Position numbers and translations under genes: made by a program
From: CAYGAW01 sp964347945
GTDB lineage: Bacteria > Chloroflexota > Anaerolineae > UBA7937 > B3-Chlor
Assembly (NCBI GenBank): GCA_964347945.1
Contig: CAYGAW010000136.1
Coordinates: forward strand, 1-17,104
DNA length: 17,104 bases
Direction of reading: 5' to 3'
The notes under the pieces: generated by a model
Told to the model about the DNA's origin: nothing
The model's database searches: none
The model's input: only the letters and a program-made list of their open reading frames with translations
Part shown: one piece after another, positions 1 through 7,557 of the stretch
Layout of the letters: the number at the start of each line of letters is the position of its first letter
Position numbering within the stretch: the first letter of the stretch is position 1

Positions 1-482
1 ACTCCTGCTTCTTCTGGATTGGCAGGCTCTTCGCAGAACGGATCTGTAGAGGACCCTGGCGGTACCTCGGGCGGAGCGGCAGGCGAATCGTCGCTGGGGA
101 AATCGCAGCCCCCTGCCGCCAAGCACTCATCTACTCGGTCCCGCAGCTCTTCCCGAATCTGCTCCTCTCCGACGAGAACCTGATCGCCAATGAATACTTG
201 TGGGATTGCCGTCCCCGACGCACCATGCTCCCTCTCCAGGCGGATCATCACCTCGTAATTCTCGAGGGCCCCGATGTCGAAGGTTTTGATCTCCACCTGA
301 TCCCCATACGCCGCCGCCAAGGGGGCGAGGACCTCCTCCTCTACTGCGCGACAGTGGGCGCAATCCTGAGCTTGGAATACGAAGAACCGAGCCACCGGCT
401 CGTCGGCCAGGCCGAGATCTGGCAGCAATAGGAGGGGAAGCGTAGTCAGTGCGGTGAGTGCGGTGAACAAACTCTTGCGCAT
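1..482 (-). CDS. Exported thioredoxin-fold protein, 3' end cut by the window
   Basis: This gene is read from an ATG at 482 and runs open to the left window edge (160 codons), so its C-terminus is missing. Residues 1-26 form a Sec-type signal peptide or anchor: Arg2 and Lys3, a Leu/Thr-rich hydrophobic core, and a likely cut after GLA (24-26). The thioredoxin/glutaredoxin fold follows, with the redox motif CAHC at 41-44 and the cis-proline in TAIPQVFIG at residues 91-99. Cys120, Cys126 and Cys150 are extra cysteines. From about residue 129 the chain is a Pro/Ser/Glu-rich linker. Known proteins of this layout continue into a CcdA/DsbD- or VKOR-like membrane domain, so the missing part may be that; this is inference. 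It probably acts outside the membrane in thiol-disulfide exchange. A near-consensus promoter lies at 527-555. Confidence 0.78.
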   Translation of the reverse strand, partial: MRKSLFTALTALTTLPLLLLPDLGLADEPVARFFVFQAQDCAHCRAVEEEVLAPLAAAYGDQVEIKTFDIGALENYEVMIRLEREHGASGTAIPQVFIGDQVLVGEEQIREELRDRVDECLAAGGCDFPSDDSPAAPPEVPPGSSTDPFCEEPANPEEAG

Positions 483-526
483 TGGCAAACTCACTGTGGA
501 CGGTAGAGCCTCACATCCGTTCGACT

Positions 527-555
527 AGTATACGCCTCGAGCATCAGCTTGTCAA
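527..555 (-). promoter_or_regulatory. Sigma70-like promoter of the thioredoxin-fold gene
   Basis: On the minus strand a perfect -35 box TTGACA (550-555) is followed by a 17-base spacer and TATACT (527-532), five of six matches to the -10 consensus. Transcription would start near 520, leaving about 38 bases of leader before the ATG at 482. This is the best -35 box in the window. It is divergent from the promoter at 697-725. Confidence 0.7.
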
Positions 556-696
556 GCTTTTCCCTCTTCGATACATCGCTGCTATTCTCGATGGCTCTCC
601 AAGGTCCTTGCCCAATTCAGCCAAGTTGCGACGCAGAGCCGCGTCACTATCAAGCTTGGTCGGAACTGGATACTCAGATGCACGACCGATCATGCT

Positions 697-725
697 TTGC
701 CCGAGCCCTGTGCCAGTGTTATAAT
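697..725 (+). promoter_or_regulatory. Sigma70-like promoter of the GlcD-type oxidase gene
   Basis: TTGCCC (697-702, four of six matches) is separated by exactly 17 bases from a perfect TATAAT (720-725). The start site would be near 732, about 26 bases before the ATG at 758. A GGAG at 746-749 is correctly spaced for ribosome binding. The gene probably begins its own transcript here. Confidence 0.6.
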
Positions 726-757
726 GGCCACAATCGACGGGACGCCGGAGACATGAA

Positions 758-2149
758 ATGGTTGATGAGCGAATAGTGGAAGAACTCAAAGCCCTCGTCG
801 GCGAGGAAAACGCACTCACATCTCCTGAGGAGCTGCTATGCTACTCGTACGACAGTACAGTGTTGCAGCGGTTGCCAGAGGTAGTCACCCTACCGCAGAG
901 CACGCAAGAGGTCGCGGGCATCGTTAGACTGGCCAACCGAGAAAAGACACCCCTCGTTCCGCGAGGCGCAGGCACCAACCTGGCAGGAGGGACCATCCCC
1001 ATCCAAGGAGGCATCGTCCTCAGCCTCACCCGCATGACCGAGATACTGGAGATAGATCCCGTCAACATGGTGGCTGTGGTGCAACCGGGCGTGGTTACGG
1101 GACAATTGCAGGCTGAGGTGGCAAAAGAGGGGCTCTACTATCCACCTGACCCGGCCAGCCTGAAAGTCACCACCATTGGCGGCAACGTAGCCATGAACGC
1201 TGGCGGTCCACATGCGCTGAAGTACGGCGTCACCAGTGACTACGTGATGGGCCTGGAGGTGGTCCTGCCCAGCGGGGAAGTGATTCGCACCGGCGGCAAA
1301 GCGATCAAGAACGTCACCGGGTACAACTTGACTCAGCTTTTCGTGGGGTCTGAGGGAACTCTGGGAGTGATTACGGAGATCACTCTGCGCCTCATCCCTC
1401 AGCCGCAGGCTTCCGGAAGCGTGCTGGCTGCCTTCTCAGATCTGGACGACGCCGCCACTCTGGTGAACAGAATCCTTCACGCGGGTGTAACACCCGCTGT
1501 GATCGAGATCATGGACAATATGACCATCCAAACGGTGGACGACTACTTGCAGACAGGGCTCCCGCGGGACGCTGCAGCGCTGCTACTCATCCAGGTGGAC
1601 GGAGTAACTGAGGCTGTGGAGCAGGAACTGGAGGTCGTGTCCCAGCTGTGTCACGACAACAGAGGTACGTTGGTCGAGGTGGCCAGGACTCCGGAAGAGG
1701 AGGAGGTGCTCTGGAAGGCCCGCCGCTCCATTTCGCCCTCCTTGACCCGCGTGCGGCCCAACAAGCTGGGCGAGGATATCTCCGTGCCCAGAGAGGCCAT
1801 CCCCGATGTCGTGAGGCGCATCCAGGAAGTCTCCTGTCAGCGGGACCTTCCTATCGTCATCTTCGGCCACATCAGCGACGGCAACCTGCATCCCAACATC
1901 CTATTCGACCAGGCTGACCCGGAGGAGATGCAGCGAGTCGAGGCCGCCTCCGGGGACATCTTCGAGGTTGCCACCGCGGTTGGCGGCACGTTGTCGGGAG
2001 AGCACGGCATCGGCCTCCTGAAGCAGATGTATCTCGCGCTGGACCTGGCGCCAGAGACGATCGAGGTCATGCGAACCATCAAGCGCGCCCTGGATCCCAA
2101 CAATATCATGAATCCCGGCAAGATCTTCCCCAACGACCGACGTCTCTGA
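758..2149 (+). CDS. glcD: FAD-binding oxidase, GlcD family (glycolate/D-lactate dehydrogenase type)
   Basis: The 463-residue protein oxidises a 2-hydroxy acid, most likely glycolate or D-lactate, using FAD. The N-terminal half is the FAD-binding type 4 (PCMH-like) domain: PRGAGTNLAGG at 68-78 contacts the cofactor, and YPPDPAS (128-134) and TIGGNVAMNAGG (139-150) are the conserved GlcD/DLD motifs. The C-terminal half is the FAD-linked oxidase domain with HISDGNLHPNI (371-381) and GEHGIG (414-419). The length is close to that of E. coli GlcD (about 500). The start at 758 is supported by GGAG eight bases upstream and a promoter at 697-725. No GlcE or GlcF partner follows, so electrons may go to a separate acceptor and the exact substrate cannot be fixed from sequence. 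The symbol is a family-level call. Confidence 0.88.
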   Translation: MVDERIVEELKALVGEENALTSPEELLCYSYDSTVLQRLPEVVTLPQSTQEVAGIVRLANREKTPLVPRGAGTNLAGGTIPIQGGIVLSLTRMTEILEIDPVNMVAVVQPGVVTGQLQAEVAKEGLYYPPDPASLKVTTIGGNVAMNAGGPHALKYGVTSDYVMGLEVVLPSGEVIRTGGKAIKNVTGYNLTQLFVGSEGTLGVITEITLRLIPQPQASGSVLAAFSDLDDAATLVNRILHAGVTPAVIEIMDNMTIQTVDDYLQTGLPRDAAALLLIQVDGVTEAVEQELEVVSQLCHDNRGTLVEVARTPEEEEVLWKARRSISPSLTRVRPNKLGEDISVPREAIPDVVRRIQEVSCQRDLPIVIFGHISDGNLHPNILFDQADPEEMQRVEAASGDIFEVATAVGGTLSGEHGIGLLKQMYLALDLAPETIEVMRTIKRALDPNNIMNPGKIFPNDRRL

Positions 2150-2160
2150 TCCGAGAGACG
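2141..2160 (+). other. Small hairpin over the stop codon of the GlcD-type gene
   Basis: A perfect 7-base inverted repeat, CGTCTCT (2141-2147) and AGAGACG (2154-2160), encloses a 6-base loop and contains the start of the TGA stop. No U-run follows, so it is not a classical intrinsic terminator. It may be chance or a 3' stabilising stem. Confidence 0.3.
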
Positions 2161-2276
2161 CCAGACGCACCCCACCGCCTTGTCCAGTGCTCTCGCTCAA
2201 GAGCCAGCGGGTGAGGAATGTCAATTGCTGACGTTGTCCCACTCATGCGGTGACACGCATTGGCCAGCGGAAGCGC

Positions 2277-2282
2277 AGGAGG
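2277..2282 (+). promoter_or_regulatory. Ribosome binding site that fixes the Rieske gene start
   Basis: A perfect AGGAGG lies six bases before the ATG at 2289. It argues against the in-frame GTG at 2250, which would add 13 mostly basic residues not typical of the family. Confidence 0.8.
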
Positions 2283-2288
2283 CATAAG

Positions 2289-3281
2289 ATGATACGAAAT
2301 CAGTGGTATGCGCTCCTTGAGTCCAGCGAGGTCCCTCGCGAAAGGCCAGTGGGCGTGGTCCGTTTGGGCAAGAAACTGGTGTTCTGGCGCGACGCGCGGG
2401 GCGAGTTAGTCTGCCAGCGCGACAAGTGCGCCCACAGAGGCGCAGCGCTGAGCAAAGGGAAAATCGCTGGCGACTGTTTGGAATGCCCCTTCCATGGCCT
2501 TCAGTACGACGCAGAGGGCCGCTGCCGGCTCATTCCTGCCAACGGCAGGATCAGCGAGGTTCCCGAGCGGTTCCAGGTTCACACCTACCCGACGAGAGAG
2601 GCGCAGGGCTTCGTCTGGCTCTGGTGGGGAGAGCCGCAGTCCGACCCACCTCCGCTGCCCTGGTTCGACGACCTCGACGACAGCTTCGCGTATGCAACGT
2701 TTAGAGACCACTGGACCGTTCACTATTCGCGAGCCATAGAGAACCAATTGGACGTGGCTCATCTACCCTTCGTCCACCACAACACCATTGGCCGTGGGGG
2801 CCGCACTCTGATCGATGGCCCCGTGACGAAGCTGGAGGGCGACAGGCTGCTGGTTTGGGTCTACAACCGGGTCGATGACGGCACGTCGCCGCTCAAGCCC
2901 GAGGAGATCCCACCGCCAGACACGCCTCCGCTCTTACACTTCCACTTCCCCAACGTTTGGCAGAACCGACTCCAGGACGACATGCGCGTGTTCGTGGCCT
3001 TCGCCCCCATAGACGAGGCGAACACCATGCTGTACGTCCGGTTCTACCAGCGCTTTCTGCGCGTGCCTGTTCTGAATAGGCTCTTCTGCCAGCTAAGCAA
3101 TCTGGGGAACAGGATCATCGTGCGGCAGGACAAGCGGGTGGTGATCACACAACAGCCGAAGAAAACGGCACTGGTCATGGGGGAGAGGCTCTTTCAGGCG
3201 GATCGGCCGATTGTGGCGTACCGACAGCGGCGAAAGGAACTCATCGAGGAAGCGCAGGCAAGCGAGACGCCAGCAGATTGA
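2289..3281 (+). CDS. Rieske non-heme iron oxygenase, alpha-subunit type
   Basis: The 330-residue protein has the two domains of ring-hydroxylating oxygenases. The Rieske [2Fe-2S] domain holds Cys47-x-His49 (CAHRG) and Cys66-x2-His69 (CPFHG). The catalytic domain carries the mononuclear iron motif with Asp155, His158 and His163 (DVAHLPFVHH). It resembles the large group of Rieske oxygenases that includes pheophorbide/chlorophyllide a oxygenase-like and demethylase-type enzymes. The substrate cannot be told. These enzymes need a reductase and often a ferredoxin, and none is encoded nearby, so a shared electron donor from elsewhere is inferred. The gene starts 139 bases after the GlcD-type gene on the same strand with no clear promoter between them, so co-transcription is possible. 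Confidence 0.88.
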   Translation: MIRNQWYALLESSEVPRERPVGVVRLGKKLVFWRDARGELVCQRDKCAHRGAALSKGKIAGDCLECPFHGLQYDAEGRCRLIPANGRISEVPERFQVHTYPTREAQGFVWLWWGEPQSDPPPLPWFDDLDDSFAYATFRDHWTVHYSRAIENQLDVAHLPFVHHNTIGRGGRTLIDGPVTKLEGDRLLVWVYNRVDDGTSPLKPEEIPPPDTPPLLHFHFPNVWQNRLQDDMRVFVAFAPIDEANTMLYVRFYQRFLRVPVLNRLFCQLSNLGNRIIVRQDKRVVITQQPKKTALVMGERLFQADRPIVAYRQRRKELIEEAQASETPAD

Positions 3282-3493
3282 GTGCACGCGACGCCATGTT
3301 GCGCATATTCCCAACTCAGGGGTGAGTATTTCCCACAGCTCCATCGTGGGCCGTGAGTACCACGTCTCCGCTCTAGTCTCCGTAGCTAGCGCTACCCGCC
3401 TGCCCGATGGCACGCCGGCAGGAACGGTCACCATGGGGAACAGCGGAACGACGCCATCCCCCGCTCATCATAGCCGCGTCCAACACAAGCTGA

Positions 3494-3540
3494 GGCCCAC
3501 CGTGTGATTCGCCCTCACCGGGGGCGCGAACACCGTGGCC
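3494..3540 (+). repeat. Compound inverted repeat
   Basis: Outer arms GGCCCAC (3494-3500) and GTGGCC (3535-3540) pair with one bulge, and inner arms TTCGC (3508-3512) and GCGAA (3526-3530) pair perfectly around a GC-rich centre that can pair further. GTG and CAC extend the inner stem across a three-base bulge. It could fold as a long imperfect RNA hairpin. Its role is unknown. Confidence 0.35.
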
Positions 3541-3576
3541 TGCCCCCCCCACTGGTACCTTGTGCGCCTTCGCGTG

Positions 3577-3594
3577 CTGGCGCCACAGCGCCAG
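3577..3594 (+). repeat. Perfect 7-base stem-loop
   Basis: CTGGCGC (3577-3583) and GCGCCAG (3588-3594) are exact reverse complements around a CACA loop. There is no U-tract on either side, so it is not an ordinary terminator. Confidence 0.4.
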
Positions 3595-3702
3595 GCTCGA
3601 CATGTGGATGCGTTGTCCCGGCTCGCCCCCGGACTTCAGGATCCGTACCTCGCGCGACCTGGGCCACGCTCACCTCGCGATGCTTCCCAGAGCCAACGAC
3701 GT

Positions 3703-3731
3703 TTGTCAGGCCCGTCTACGGGTACTATAAT
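3703..3731 (+). promoter_or_regulatory. Strong sigma70-like promoter of the radical SAM gene pair
   Basis: TTGTCA (3703-3708, five of six) and a perfect TATAAT (3726-3731) are separated by exactly 17 bases. The spacer itself carries a dyad, CCCGT (3711-3715) and ACGGG (3718-3722), which could be an operator or chance. Transcription would begin near 3738, only about 11 bases before the ATG at 3749, and after the alternative ATG at 3734. Confidence 0.65.
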
Positions 3732-3748
3732 AGATGGAAGTGTGCACC

Positions 3749-5614
3749 ATGATCGAGGATTCTGTCCATCTCGACCCGGTCTTGCGAACAGTAATCAAAC
3801 CCGCCCGCTACACCGGCGGGGAATGGAATAGCGTCGTCAAGGCCTGGGACGAAATCGAGATCAAGCTTGCCTTGGCTTACCCCGACGTCTACGAGGTCGG
3901 GATGTCTAATCTGGCCATCATGATCCTCTACGACCTCCTCAACCGGGAACACGACGTCCTTGCCGAGCGTGTCTATACCCCCTGGGTGGACATGGAAGAG
4001 GCCATGCGAGCTGCCGGCATCTCCCTCTACAGCCTCGAGACCAGGCATCCCCTCGCAGAGTTCGACATCATCGGTTTCACCCTGCCCTACGAACTGAATT
4101 ACACCAACGTCCTCACCATGCTGGACCTCGGGGGGATCCCTCTACTGGCTGGCGAGCGGGCCGAGTCCGACCCCCTCGTCATCGGGGGCGGCGGCGGCAC
4201 CTACAACCCAGAACCTCTGGCCGACTTCTTCGACCTCTTCGTCATCGGCGAGGGCGAGGAAATCATCCTAGAACTGCTGAACCTCTATCGCGAGTCACGG
4301 GCTGACAGGGAGGAGTTGCTGAACGGCGCCGCCGAGATAGAAGGCATCTACGTGCCCAGTCTGTACGACGTGCAATGTGAGAGAGACGGAACAGTTCAAA
4401 CGGTGAGACCAACTCACCCCAGCGCCAAGCCGACGGTCACCAAGCGCGTAGTGGCTGCTCTGCCTCCCGCGCCAACCAGAGTAGTGGTGCCCTACGTGGA
4501 GGCCATCCACGACAGAGCGATGATCGAGATCCAGAGAGGCTGCACCCAAGGCTGCCGCTTCTGCCAGGCAGGCATGATCTACCGCCCGCTGCGAGAGCGA
4601 CCTCTCGATGAGATAGTCACCGCGGCCGAAAAGATCCTCGCGGCCACCGGATACGAGGAGTTGGCCTTGGTCTCCCTCAGCAGCTGCAACTACAGCCGTA
4701 TCGAGGAGCTGGTGCGAACGCTCCTCGACAAGCATGGCCCCAACCACACCTCGCTGTCGCTACCTAGCCTGCGCATGGACTCCTTCTCCTTGAAACTGGC
4801 CGAGATGTTCCAGGGGCAGCGGAAGACCGGACTGACCTTCGCCCCCGAAGCGGGCAGCGAGCGGCTGAGGCGGGTGATTAACAAGGCCATCAGCGACGAG
4901 GATATCCTGCGTACGGCTGAAGCCGCATTCACCAGCGGCTGGCACCGCGTCAAGCTCTACTTCATGATCGGACTGCCTACCGAGACCATGGAGGACGTGG
5001 AGGCCATCGCCTCTGTGGTCAAGCAGGTGCACAAGATAGGACGCCGGGAACGAGGAAAGAGGGCCCACGTGAGCGTCAGTGTCGCCACCTTCATCCCCAA
5101 GCCCCACACCCCTTTCCAATGGCGGCCTGTGGAAGACAAGACCGTGCTGGAACAGAAACATCACCTCCTGAGACGCCTGATCAGAGGCCGGGGGCTCAAA
5201 CTGAGTTGGAACGATCCAGAGACCAGCATCCTGGAGTCTGCCATCTCTCTAGGAGATCGCAGACTGGGCAAGGTGCTCCATCAGGCCTGGCGTGAGGGCG
5301 CCAGATTCGACGCCTGGAGCGAACTGTTCGACGCCCGACTCTGGTGGAGTGCTTTTGAGGCCCAAGGGCTGGACCCCGCTTTCTACACCCTCAGGGAACG
5401 GCCGCTGGACGAGGCGCTGCCCTGGGATCACATCAGCTCGGGGGTGAGCAAGGAGTTTTTGATCTCCGAATACGACCGCAGCCTGCGCGAGGAACTGACC
5501 CTCGACTGCCGGGAAGGACCCTGCCGCACATGCGGGATACTGGCCACCTTCTCGCCCGACGCAGAGACAACGCGGCTCGGGTCGTGGGGCTGCCCTGCAG
5601 CCCCACCGCAGTAG
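3749..5614 (+). CDS. B12-binding-like radical SAM protein, TIGR03960 type
   Basis: The 621-residue protein (from 3749) begins with the KPARYTGGEWN-type N-terminus and B12-binding-like domain of the TIGR03960 family, including a glycine-rich GGGGGTYNPEP stretch near residues 146-156. The radical SAM core follows with the CxxxCxxC cluster motif CTQGCRFC (Cys265, Cys269, Cys272). The C-terminus carries CREGPCRTCG, a cysteine cluster usual in this family. The reaction is unknown. An in-frame ATG at 3734 would add five residues, but it lies upstream of the predicted transcription start, so 3749, with GGAAG eight bases before it, is preferred. The next gene, 34 bases downstream, is its usual partner. 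Confidence 0.88.
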   Translation: MIEDSVHLDPVLRTVIKPARYTGGEWNSVVKAWDEIEIKLALAYPDVYEVGMSNLAIMILYDLLNREHDVLAERVYTPWVDMEEAMRAAGISLYSLETRHPLAEFDIIGFTLPYELNYTNVLTMLDLGGIPLLAGERAESDPLVIGGGGGTYNPEPLADFFDLFVIGEGEEIILELLNLYRESRADREELLNGAAEIEGIYVPSLYDVQCERDGTVQTVRPTHPSAKPTVTKRVVAALPPAPTRVVVPYVEAIHDRAMIEIQRGCTQGCRFCQAGMIYRPLRERPLDEIVTAAEKILAATGYEELALVSLSSCNYSRIEELVRTLLDKHGPNHTSLSLPSLRMDSFSLKLAEMFQGQRKTGLTFAPEAGSERLRRVINKAISDEDILRTAEAAFTSGWHRVKLYFMIGLPTETMEDVEAIASVVKQVHKIGRRERGKRAHVSVSVATFIPKPHTPFQWRPVEDKTVLEQKHHLLRRLIRGRGLKLSWNDPETSILESAISLGDRRLGKVLHQAWREGARFDAWSELFDARLWWSAFEAQGLDPAFYTLRERPLDEALPWDHISSGVSKEFLISEYDRSLREELTLDCREGPCRTCGILATFSPDAETTRLGSWGCPAAPPQ

Positions 5615-5634
5615 GCAGTTCGCGAACCTAGTAG

Positions 5635-5640
5635 AAGGAG
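5635..5640 (+). promoter_or_regulatory. Ribosome binding site supporting a TTG start
   Basis: AAGGAG sits eight bases before the TTG at 5649. There is no ATG or GTG near the start of the conserved region, so this site is the main argument for the TTG. Confidence 0.65.
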
Positions 5641-5648
5641 CTTTACCA

Positions 5649-6311
5649 TTGAGACCAGAGACAGAGCGAACGCAACGCCTGAGGGTGACCTTCACCAAGG
5701 GCGACGAGGTGAAATACATCTCTCACCTCGATCTGATGCGACTGTGGGAACGGGCTTTGCGCCGCGCCAATATGCCGCTCCTCTACTCCAAAGGGTACAA
5801 TCCCCGGCCCAAGATCTCCATCGCAGCTCCGCTGGCAGTGGGGATCACCGGGGAGAGAGAGGTCATGGACGTAGCATTGGAGAGACCGATCGCTCCGATG
5901 GACTTCGCCACCGGTGTAGGCAGGCAGCTTCCGCAGGGTGTCTCCCTGGTGGAGGTGGAGGAAGCGTACGCTAGCCTGCCCTCTCTTCAGTCGCAGGTAC
6001 GCTCGGCAGAATACCTCGTCACTCTGGAAGCTCAACAGACGGGAGAGGAGATGCGGAATCGAGTTGCATCGCTGCTACGCAGCGAACGCCTGCCCCGCCA
6101 GCGCCGTGACAAGACCTACGACCTGCGCCCCCTCATCGAGAGCATCTCCCTGAAAGAGAAAGACTCAGAACAGTACGTCCTGAGGATGCGCCTGCGAACC
6201 GGGGAGCGAGGCACGGGTCGTCCCGACGAAGTGCTAAGGGAGCTCGGCCTTGAAGACTTGGCTAAGGGGGTCACTCGCACACAATTACACTTCGCTCCTC
6301 GCGAGGACTGA
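5649..6311 (+). CDS. DUF2344 / TIGR03936 radical SAM-associated protein
   Basis: The 220-residue protein matches the DUF2344 family: an N-terminal block with RVTFTKGDEVKYISHLDL (residues 12-29), then RALRRANMPLLYSKGYNPRPKIS (residues 35-57), which are the family hallmarks. The family has no known catalytic role, but it is nearly always next to, or fused with, a TIGR03960 radical SAM protein, which is exactly the arrangement here (34-base gap, same strand). It starts with TTG, supported by AAGGAG at 5635-5640. In many Firmicutes the pair is followed by ribonuclease G and ribosomal protein L21/L27 genes. That context is absent here, since the next gene is convergent. A shared function for the pair in RNA or ribosome biology is only a guess from those other genomes. 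Confidence 0.87.
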   Translation: MRPETERTQRLRVTFTKGDEVKYISHLDLMRLWERALRRANMPLLYSKGYNPRPKISIAAPLAVGITGEREVMDVALERPIAPMDFATGVGRQLPQGVSLVEVEEAYASLPSLQSQVRSAEYLVTLEAQQTGEEMRNRVASLLRSERLPRQRRDKTYDLRPLIESISLKEKDSEQYVLRMRLRTGERGTGRPDEVLRELGLEDLAKGVTRTQLHFAPRED

Positions 6312-6391
6312 GGCGTCTCTTCCTCGCTCACCCCCTCGTGGTATCTCAAGACTCGGTCCAGGCATCACACGAGTGACCGTGGATCTGGCCA

Positions 6392-7315
6392 CTAGGCGAA
6401 GAGCACCTTCTCTAGCTCCTGCAAGCTCTCCACGCCCTTGATCTCTTGGGGAAACAGCGGCACTTCGATCAGCTTCCTGCCATCGGCGTACTCGTCGGAC
6501 AGCATCTTGACGTACTTGCGCTGCATCTCCATGCGTTGGCGATTGAACTCGCTGTCAGGGTTCATGATGACGTTATTCACCAAGATGTAGTGAATCTCCA
6601 GTCCGAACCGTTCGAACTCCCCTATGAGCCTCCTGGCCTGATAGACTCCCAAACCCTCCGGGATAGTGACCAGAATGAACTCTGTGTTCTCTGGATCCCT
6701 CATGAAGTTGGTGACTTCCTCGGCCAGGGCCTTCCAGCTCTCGATGAGATCGAGAAAGGGCACCTTCTTCAGCTGGAAGGCGTCCCTGACCCGCATGTAG
6801 AACTTGGGTGCTGTGCGCAGGTGTTCTATGAACTTGTAGGGCAATTCCAAGAGGCGCAAAGTGTCGCCGGCTGGCGCGGTGTCCCAGACGATTGACTCAT
6901 ATGAGCCGTCCTTGATACGCTCCAGCACGTAGTCCAGCATAAACTCCTCTTGAATTCCAGGGGCCATGGCCACGTAGTCGATGACCTCATCGTAAGGCAT
7001 GTCTATCAACGACGATGCTGCTTCGTAGATCTCAGGGCCGAACTTCTTCTTCCACCTCTTCATCACCTCGTCGGGCCCGATCTCCAGGGCGTAGAGGTTC
7101 TCTGCGCCTTCGACCGGCTTCTCCGCGGGTCCCACCTCCATCTCGAAGATGTCTGAAAGTGAAGGGGTGAGGTCGCTGGAGATGATGAGCGTTTTCCGGC
7201 CGAGAGAGGCGTAATGCAAGGCCGTCGTGGCCGAGCACGTAGTCTTACCTACCCCTCCCTTCCCTCCAAACATCAGAACGCGCTTCGTACTGTCATCTAA
7301 TCCTGACAGGGACAC
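6392..7315 (-). CDS. ArsA/Get3-family ATPase
   Basis: The 307-residue protein is a single-domain member of the ArsA/GET3/TRC40 group of the SIMIBI P-loop ATPases. The deviant Walker A GGKGGVGKTT lies at 17-26 with the signature lysine Lys19. DTAPAGDTLRLL corresponds to the family's DTAPTGHTLRLL switch II, and VTIPEGLGVYQ matches the conserved VTIPE block. Switch I reads SSDLTPSLSDIF (46-57), where the usual form is STDPAHSLSD, so the Pro-Ala-His is replaced. No second ATPase half is present, so it would work as a dimer. No arsenic genes lie nearby, which makes a pump role unlikely. Start is GTG at 7315 with GGAGGT (7321-7326) five bases upstream. It is convergent with the DUF2344 gene. Confidence 0.85.
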   Translation of the reverse strand: MSLSGLDDSTKRVLMFGGKGGVGKTTCSATTALHYASLGRKTLIISSDLTPSLSDIFEMEVGPAEKPVEGAENLYALEIGPDEVMKRWKKKFGPEIYEAASSLIDMPYDEVIDYVAMAPGIQEEFMLDYVLERIKDGSYESIVWDTAPAGDTLRLLELPYKFIEHLRTAPKFYMRVRDAFQLKKVPFLDLIESWKALAEEVTNFMRDPENTEFILVTIPEGLGVYQARRLIGEFERFGLEIHYILVNNVIMNPDSEFNRQRMEMQRKYVKMLSDEYADGRKLIEVPLFPQEIKGVESLQELEKVLFA

Positions 7316-7359
7316 ACTCTACCTCCGCTCAATATCTGGTGGCCTCGATGCCGCCTGGG

Positions 7360-7368
7360 ATTGTAACA
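7360..7368 (-). promoter_or_regulatory. Possible extended -10 promoter of the ArsA-like gene
   Basis: On the minus strand TGTTACAAT gives an extended -10 element (TGn plus TACAAT, five of six). No good -35 box lies 16 to 18 bases upstream, which extended -10 promoters can tolerate. The start site would be about 40 bases before the GTG at 7315. The 249-base gap 7316-7564 holds no other feature apart from the hairpin at its right end. Confidence 0.35.
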
Positions 7369-7557
7369 CATGTCCTGGGATCCAGCACATACCCTGACTC
7401 TGAAAGCTACGCGTCGGCACGTCTTCATCCGAGGCCAATGGCCCTCTGACCCGATCGCGTAGCGTATTGATGGTGACAGGTCGCTCGCCACGGGGAATCT
7501 GCAGAGACCGGGGAAAGAGAGAGCAAGAGGGATTGGGGGGGCGCCAGGTGCCTTTGG

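Larger units (their letters stand above)
3282..3702 (+). other. Gene-free, hairpin-rich stretch
   Basis: No reading frame here has recognisable protein similarity, and the open frames conflict in several phases. The stretch has many inverted repeats: CCTGCC/GGCAGG at 3399-3404 and 3417-3422; GTAGC/GCTAC near 3382-3395; a compound stem at 3494-3540; and a perfect 7-base stem with a CACA loop at 3577-3594. A run of eight C lies at 3543-3550. No U-run follows any stem. It may hold the 3' end of the Rieske transcript, a structured leader, or a decayed gene; sequence alone does not decide. Confidence 0.4.

Noticed and set aside
549..577. Plus-strand TTGTCA-17-TACATC as a promoter
   Set aside because: The -10 box matches only three of six positions and the -35 overlaps the much better minus-strand TTGACA; the promoter at 697-725 explains the downstream gene.
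3504..3831. Plus-strand open frames of 82 and 98 codons before the radical SAM gene
   Set aside because: They overlap the strong promoter and the radical SAM start in other frames and have Arg/Pro-rich translations typical of GC-rich noncoding DNA.
6297..6391. Bidirectional terminator between the convergent genes
   Set aside because: CCTCGCGAGG at 6297-6306 is inside the coding end and has no loop; no other stem with a U-run was found in the 80-base gap.
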